From JAIVGV01 sp035295985 (GTDB taxonomy: Bacteria > Acidobacteriota > Blastocatellia > Pyrinomonadales > Pyrinomonadaceae): 24,934 bases of DNA. Positions 21,423 to 24,934 of this stretch are shown here, piece after piece. The position numbers and the translations under genes are program-made. Numbering within the stretch: the stretch's first letter is position 1; every line of letters begins with the position of its first letter. The DNA lies in contig DATHBT010000053.1 of NCBI GenBank assembly GCA_035295985.1, positions 1 to 24,934 of the forward strand, written 5' to 3'. The notes beneath the pieces were generated by a model. It saw only the letters and a program-made list of their open reading frames with translations. It was not told where the DNA came from and made no database searches.

Positions 21423-22286
21423 TTGAAAGACACGAACGATTCGCCGGTCGAAGAACTGAAAGATCAGTTCGACGACGTGGCCGAGCAGGTGGCGCGCCAC
21501 CCCTGGATCGAGCGGCTGGCGCGGCTGGGCTACGCGGCGAAGGGCGTGGTCTATGTGGTCGCGGGCGCGCTCGCCGTGATGACTGCCGCGGGCGTTGGCG
21601 GCGAGCTGACGGACGCGCGCGGCGCGTTGCGCTCAATCGCACGCCAGCCCTTTGGCCGCACGATGCTCGCCGTCGTCGCCTTCGGCCTCGCGGCCTACGT
21701 CGTCTGGCGCTGGGTGCAGTCGATCACGGACGCAGACAAGAAGGGTCGCTCCCCCAAAGGACTCGCCCTGCGCGCGGCCTACTTCACGAGCGGCACGGTC
21801 TATGCCGGCCTCGCCTTGGCCGCCGCGCGCATCGTCTTCGGGGCGGACGAACCCGCGGGCGAGAGCGCCACGCGGAGCTGGACGGCGCGTCTGATGTCGA
21901 TGCCGTTCGGCGACTGGCTCGTCACGCTGGCGGGCCTGTCCGTCATCGGCTTCGGCCTCTACCAGATTTTCAAGGGCTACAAGGCCAAGTTCGCCAAGAG
22001 GCTCAAGCTGACGGAGATCGAAGGCGACGCGCGCGACTGGGCCGTGCTCGCCGGCCGCATCGGCTACGCAGCGCGGGGCGTCGTCTTCCTCGTCATAGGC
22101 GTCTTCCTGATGCAGGCCGCGCGCCAACACGACCCCGGCGAGGCGCAAGGGTTAGACGGCGCGCTCAAGGCACTCGCACAACAGTCCTTCGGCCCGTACA
22201 TCCTCGGCGCGGTCGCCGCCGGCCTCGTCGCCTACGGCGTCTTCGCGCTCGTCGAGGCGCGCTACCGCCGCATCGCCGGCTCTTGA
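21423..22286 (+). CDS. DUF1206 membrane protein, three tandem two-helix repeats
   Basis: The only plus-strand protein gene. 287 aa from the TTG at 21423, chosen because GAGGAG lies 10 nt upstream and the preceding reading looks non-coding; no in-frame ATG is available near the domain. Three repeats of a helix pair are visible. The first helices are GYAAKGVVYVVAGALAV, AYFTSGTVYAGLALAAA and GYAARGVVFLVIGVFL. The second helices begin QPFGRTMLAVVAFGLAAY, MPFGDWLVTLAGLSVIGFG and QSFGPYILGAVAAGLVAYG. This matches the DUF1206 pattern of six membrane helices. The molecular function of the family is unknown to me. It converges on the small secreted-protein gene with a 23-bp gap. Confidence 0.88.
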   Translation: MKDTNDSPVEELKDQFDDVAEQVARHPWIERLARLGYAAKGVVYVVAGALAVMTAAGVGGELTDARGALRSIARQPFGRTMLAVVAFGLAAYVVWRWVQSITDADKKGRSPKGLALRAAYFTSGTVYAGLALAAARIVFGADEPAGESATRSWTARLMSMPFGDWLVTLAGLSVIGFGLYQIFKGYKAKFAKRLKLTEIEGDARDWAVLAGRIGYAARGVVFLVIGVFLMQAARQHDPGEAQGLDGALKALAQQSFGPYILGAVAAGLVAYGVFALVEARYRRIAGS

Positions 22287-22297
22287 TGTGGGGAAAG

Positions 22298-22319
22298 GCC
22301 GGAGGCAGTTCAGTCCGGC
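22298..22319. terminator. Short hairpin between convergent genes
   Basis: GCCGGA (22298-22303) and TCCGGC (22314-22319), a 6-bp stem with a 10-nt loop, overlapping the end of the minus-strand gene. On the plus strand it is followed by TTCTGG. It is possibly a weak terminator for the DUF1206 gene. Confidence 0.25.
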
Positions 22320-22843
22320 TTCTGGAAGCTCTCGATCAGAAGCACCGGCTCCCACTTGCCGGAAGCCTTTGCCGCGCCCAGACGGATCAAGTACAGGTCA
22401 ACCTCCCCGCCGCGCTTCAACTCGCGCTCGAAGCGCGGGAGGGCCTCACGCTTGACGGCCAGCCAGTGCTCCGCCCCGTCCTCTGTGAACAGCACCTCGG
22501 TCTCGTAAGGCTTTGTGTAGCCCTCCGGCGAACCCGCGTAGAGCCGCGCCCACTGGCGCAGGACTTCCCTCTTGATCGGCGGCAGACGCCGCGACGAGCC
22601 GGCGTATTTGACCCTGACCCGCGAGGGGAGGATGTCGCCCTCCACGAGCATCGTCTCCTCCTTGTTGCCCCGGCTCTCCGCGCCCGGCCCCTCCGCCGAG
22701 ACCTCCTTCAACGTGCGCGGCTTGTAATCCTCCGGCGTGCGCGCCCTCTTCGGCCGAGGCCCGGATGCGTCCTGCCCGTAAGCGAGGCAGACGCCGAACA
22801 GGAGCGCCGCGAGCAGGACGGCGCGGGACGACTTGTGCTTCAT
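22310..22843 (-). CDS. Small secreted protein of unknown function
   Basis: 177 aa. The signal peptide is clear: basic MKHKSSR, hydrophobic AVLLAALLFGVCLA, then AYGQDA with likely cleavage near residue 23. The mature part begins with a Pro/Arg-rich stretch and continues as an alternating beta-type sequence (VEGDILPSRVRVKYAGSSRR, ETEVLFTEDGAEHWLAVKRE, EVDLYLIRLGA, WEPVLLIESFQ). No cysteines occur after the signal. I recognise no family. Shine-Dalgarno GAGGAG lies 5 nt before the ATG. It lies 137 bp after aroC on the same strand; a 7-bp hairpin (22892-22908) without U-tract is in that gap. Confidence 0.75.
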   Translation of the reverse strand: MKHKSSRAVLLAALLFGVCLAYGQDASGPRPKRARTPEDYKPRTLKEVSAEGPGAESRGNKEETMLVEGDILPSRVRVKYAGSSRRLPPIKREVLRQWARLYAGSPEGYTKPYETEVLFTEDGAEHWLAVKREALPRFERELKRGGEVDLYLIRLGAAKASGKWEPVLLIESFQKPD

Positions 22844-22980
22844 CGCTTCTCCTCACGCCCGACACACGCCGGGCGGCTGGCTGTCGATTCGTCCGGCCGC
22901 TGGCCGGAGACGGCACTGAAAGCGCCCGTCACCGCTGCCGACTACTCGCGCGCGGAATCCGTAACTATGAACTGCCGAAC

Positions 22981-24150
22981 TCAGTATTCCTTCAACTGCT
23001 CGCGGTAGCCGTCGAAGTTGCGACGCATCTCCCCCAGAGAATCGCCGCCGAACTTCTCGCGCATCGCCTCGGCCAGAACGAACGCGACCATCGCCTCGCC
23101 GATGACGCCCGCCGCCGGCACGGCCGTCACGTCCGAACGCTCGAAGGCTGCCGACTCCTCCCGCTTCGTCTCGATGTCAACCGAGCGGAGCGCGCGCCGC
23201 AGCGTCGAGATCGGTTTGAGGTAGCCGCGCACGCGCAACTCCTCGCCGTTCGTGATGCCGCCTTCGAGCCCGCCCGCGCGGTTCGTCGGCCGCGTGAATT
23301 TTCGGGCCGCCGCGTCGTAACCGATTTCGTCGTGGACTTCGGAGCCGGGCCGCGCCGCGGCCTCTATCCCTGCGCCGATTGAGACGGCCTTGACCGCCGG
23401 GATCGACATGACGGCGCGCGCGAACCTTCCGTCTAACTTCGCGTCCCAACTCGCGTGCGAGCCGAGGCCGGTGACGACGCCACGCGCCGCCACCTCGAAG
23501 ACCCCGCCGAGCGTGTCGCCCTCACGCCGCGCCTCGTCAACCAGCCCGATCATGCGCGCCTGCGCCTCGGCATCACCGCACCGCAGCGGCGCGTCGTCAG
23601 GCACGGCCGCGATCTCGTCCCAGGTCAGTTCGAGCGGCGCGCCCGGCACTCCGCCGAGCTGCGCGACGTGGCTGCGGATTTCGACGCCGAACTCCGCGAG
23701 CAGCAGCTTCGCCAGCGCGCCGCACGCCACGCGCGCCGCCGTCTCCCGCGCCGACGCGCGCTCAAGCACGTCGCGCAGATCGCGCGCGCCGAACTTCAGC
23801 CCGCCCGCGAGGTCTGCGTGGCCGGGGCGCGGCCTCTTCAAGCGCCGCGCGTCCCCTTCCTCCAGCCCGCGCGGCTCGGCCGCCATCACCTCCTGCCAGT
23901 TGGCCCAGTCCTTATTTTCGACGAGCAGCGCGACCGGCGAACCGAGTGTTACCCCGTGACGGACGCCGCTCAGAATCTCGACGCGGTCGCGCTCGATCTT
24001 CATCCGCCCGCCGCGCCCGTAGCCCCACTGCCGCCGCTCAAGCTCGCGGTCGATCTTCCCGGCGTCAACGGCAAGCCCCGCTGGCAGACCCTCCACGACC
24101 GCGACCAGAGCGCGCCCGTGTGATTCGCCTGCGGTGGTGAAACGGAACAT
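22981..24150 (-). CDS. aroC: Chorismate synthase
   Basis: Last step of the shikimate pathway: EPSP to chorismate, using reduced FMN. 389 aa, standard. Motifs: FTTAGESHGRALVAVVEGLP at the N-terminus, ERRQWGYGRGGRMKIE, RPRPGHADLAGGLKFG, the signature RDVLERASARETAARVACGA, and GGLEGGITNGE near 280. The start ATG (24150) has no Shine-Dalgarno: repeat J begins one base upstream, so the whole leader is heptad repeat. The upstream FAD-linked oxidase ends inside the same repeat. The linkage to the oxidase seems incidental. Confidence 0.98.
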   Translation of the reverse strand: MFRFTTAGESHGRALVAVVEGLPAGLAVDAGKIDRELERRQWGYGRGGRMKIERDRVEILSGVRHGVTLGSPVALLVENKDWANWQEVMAAEPRGLEEGDARRLKRPRPGHADLAGGLKFGARDLRDVLERASARETAARVACGALAKLLLAEFGVEIRSHVAQLGGVPGAPLELTWDEIAAVPDDAPLRCGDAEAQARMIGLVDEARREGDTLGGVFEVAARGVVTGLGSHASWDAKLDGRFARAVMSIPAVKAVSIGAGIEAAARPGSEVHDEIGYDAAARKFTRPTNRAGGLEGGITNGEELRVRGYLKPISTLRRALRSVDIETKREESAAFERSDVTAVPAAGVIGEAMVAFVLAEAMREKFGGDSLGEMRRNFDGYREQLKEY

Positions 24151-24151
24151 T

Positions 24152-24262
24152 GGTAGCCGTTAGCGATTAGCTGTTAGCTGTTAGCTGTTAGCTGTTAGCC
24201 GGAAGCGTTTTCTCTTTGTCTTATGTTCTGGCTAACAGCTAATCGCTAACAGCTAACAGCTT
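24152..24262. repeat. Heptad inverted repeat J (GCTGTTA type), oxidase-aroC gap
   Basis: The left arm 24152-24202 contains GCCGTTA, GCGATTA and four consecutive GCTGTTA units. The right arm 24228-24262 carries complementary TAACAGC units. The arms are separated by 25 bp. The right arm overlaps the last codons and the stop of the oxidase gene, and the left arm touches the aroC start codon. Confidence 0.87.
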
Positions 24263-24934
24263 CTCATCAAACATGTTCCCGCGGCCGAGGATGCGGGCCG
24301 GGTCGAGCGCGCGTTTAAGCGCCGCCATCTCGCGCAGGTGCTCTTCGCCGTAAAGCTCGCGCAGGTAGTCGCGCTTGATCTTGCCGACGCCGTGCTCGGC
24401 CGAGATCGTGCCGCCGTAGGAGACGGCGCGGCGGATGAAGCGGCCGTAAAGCGAGCGGGCGCGGGCGGCCTCGGCGTCGTCGCGCGGCAGGACGTTGACG
24501 TGGACGTGGTTGTCGCCGATGTGGCCGAAGATGACGTAGCCGAGGTTGCTCTCGCGCAGCGCCTCCCGGTAGAAGGCGAGCATCGCGGGGAAATGTTCGT
24601 CGGGCACGGCCATGTCGGTCGAGACCTTGCGCTGCCCCCGGCGCGCTATCCACTCGTTGACGAGCACGGGCAGCGCGTGGCGGAACTCGCGCAGCCGCGC
24701 CTGGTCGCGCTCCGCGGTCGCGAACCAAGACTCGTCAACCAGCGCGCCGCACTCTTCCATCAGCGCGAGCCAGGCAGTCGTCAGCCCCTCCTCCGTCGCG
24801 TCCGCCGTCTCCTGCTCGAAGAAGATCGCGCCTCGCGCACCCGCGGGGATTTCCGGGTACTTCCCGCGCAGGAAGTTCAGGGCCTCGCGGTCGAAGTATT
24901 CGAGAGCGCGCGCGTCAATTTGGCTGCCCGGTTC
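24239..24934 (-). CDS. FAD-linked oxidase (GlcD / D-lactate dehydrogenase type), C-terminal part
   Basis: 231 residues of the C-terminal region are visible; the FAD-binding N-terminus is outside the window. The FAD-linked oxidase C-terminal domain is recognised by YVIFGHIGDNHVHVNVLP with its His cluster, GGTISAEHGVGKIKRDYL, and LKRALDPARILGRGNMF. Relatives oxidise 2-hydroxy acids such as glycolate or D-lactate; the substrate cannot be assigned from this part. The usual family ending (DP..I..PG.MF) is followed by DEKLLAVSD, of which LLAVSD and the TAG stop are encoded by repeat J. This suggests that the repeat displaced the original terminus. Confidence 0.93.
   Translation of the reverse strand, partial: EPGSQIDARALEYFDREALNFLRGKYPEIPAGARGAIFFEQETADATEEGLTTAWLALMEECGALVDESWFATAERDQARLREFRHALPVLVNEWIARRGQRKVSTDMAVPDEHFPAMLAFYREALRESNLGYVIFGHIGDNHVHVNVLPRDDAEAARARSLYGRFIRRAVSYGGTISAEHGVGKIKRDYLRELYGEEHLREMAALKRALDPARILGRGNMFDEKLLAVSD

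Noticed and set aside
22892..22908. Hairpin TCCGGCC/GGCCGGA downstream of aroC
   Set aside because: The stem is only 7 bp with a 3-nt loop and no following U-tract, so it is not called as a terminator.
24152..24262. CRISPR-like tandem repeat appearance of GCTGTTA arrays
   Set aside because: Units are only 7 bp with no spacers and no cas genes. The layout is an inverted heptad hairpin, not a CRISPR array.

Overview
The window is about 25 kb of GC-rich bacterial chromosome holding 25 protein genes and one tRNA. All but one protein gene (a DUF1206 membrane protein at 21423-22286) lie on the minus strand, so the region reads most naturally from high to low coordinates. It is mostly core housekeeping DNA. 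I see no phage, transposase, CRISPR array or plasmid genes. Secreted TPR and BamD-like proteins, a PASTA-only membrane protein between rsmB and rpe, Asn/Pro/Thr-rich tails and high GC suggest a Gram-negative of the Acidobacteriota type (perhaps Blastocatellia). This is inference; no rRNA is present to settle it.

Layout in transcription order. (1) 24934-22310: the C-terminal half of an FAD-linked oxidase, aroC, and a small secreted protein. (2) 22286-20950: the lone plus-strand DUF1206 gene and a divergent 75-aa protein. (3) 20722-11399: def, pruA, a secreted protein, fmt, rsmB, a PASTA protein, rpe and a BamD-like protein. This is the widespread def-fmt-rsmB-...-rpe translation cluster, opened by a proline-catabolism gene and a secreted protein. 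(4) 11203-7664: a membrane protein translationally coupled to a 702-aa TPR protein, then a CAP-domain secreted protein. (5) 7600-1: ispE, tRNA-Gln, prs, rplY, pth, rpsF, rpsR, rplI, dnaB and the start of alr. This joins two classical conserved blocks (ispE-tRNA-prs-rplY-pth and rpsF-rpsR-rplI-dnaB).

The most unusual feature is non-coding. Ten intergenic gaps carry short degenerate repeats with a strict 7-bp period. In each gap the repeats are arranged as two complementary arms that could fold into a long hairpin. The heptad sequence differs between gaps (GCTRTTA, TTTYGAT, ATCGTRA, AGGTTAG, AGGTTTR, CMGTNGT, G-rich), but the period and the inverted-arm layout are shared. The arms often run right up to genes: they supply the stop codons of pth and of the FAD-linked oxidase, and sit directly against the start codons of pth, prs and aroC, which have no visible Shine-Dalgarno sequence. 

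Other possible control elements are a promoter plus terminator-like hairpin in the dnaB leader, a hairpin covering the ispE ribosome-binding site, a hairpin before rpsF, and terminators after def, dnaB and the BamD-like gene. No gene-free stretch exceeds 300 bases; the largest gaps are 8312-8588, 2175-2427, 21178-21422 and 20723-20949, and their contents are described in the features.
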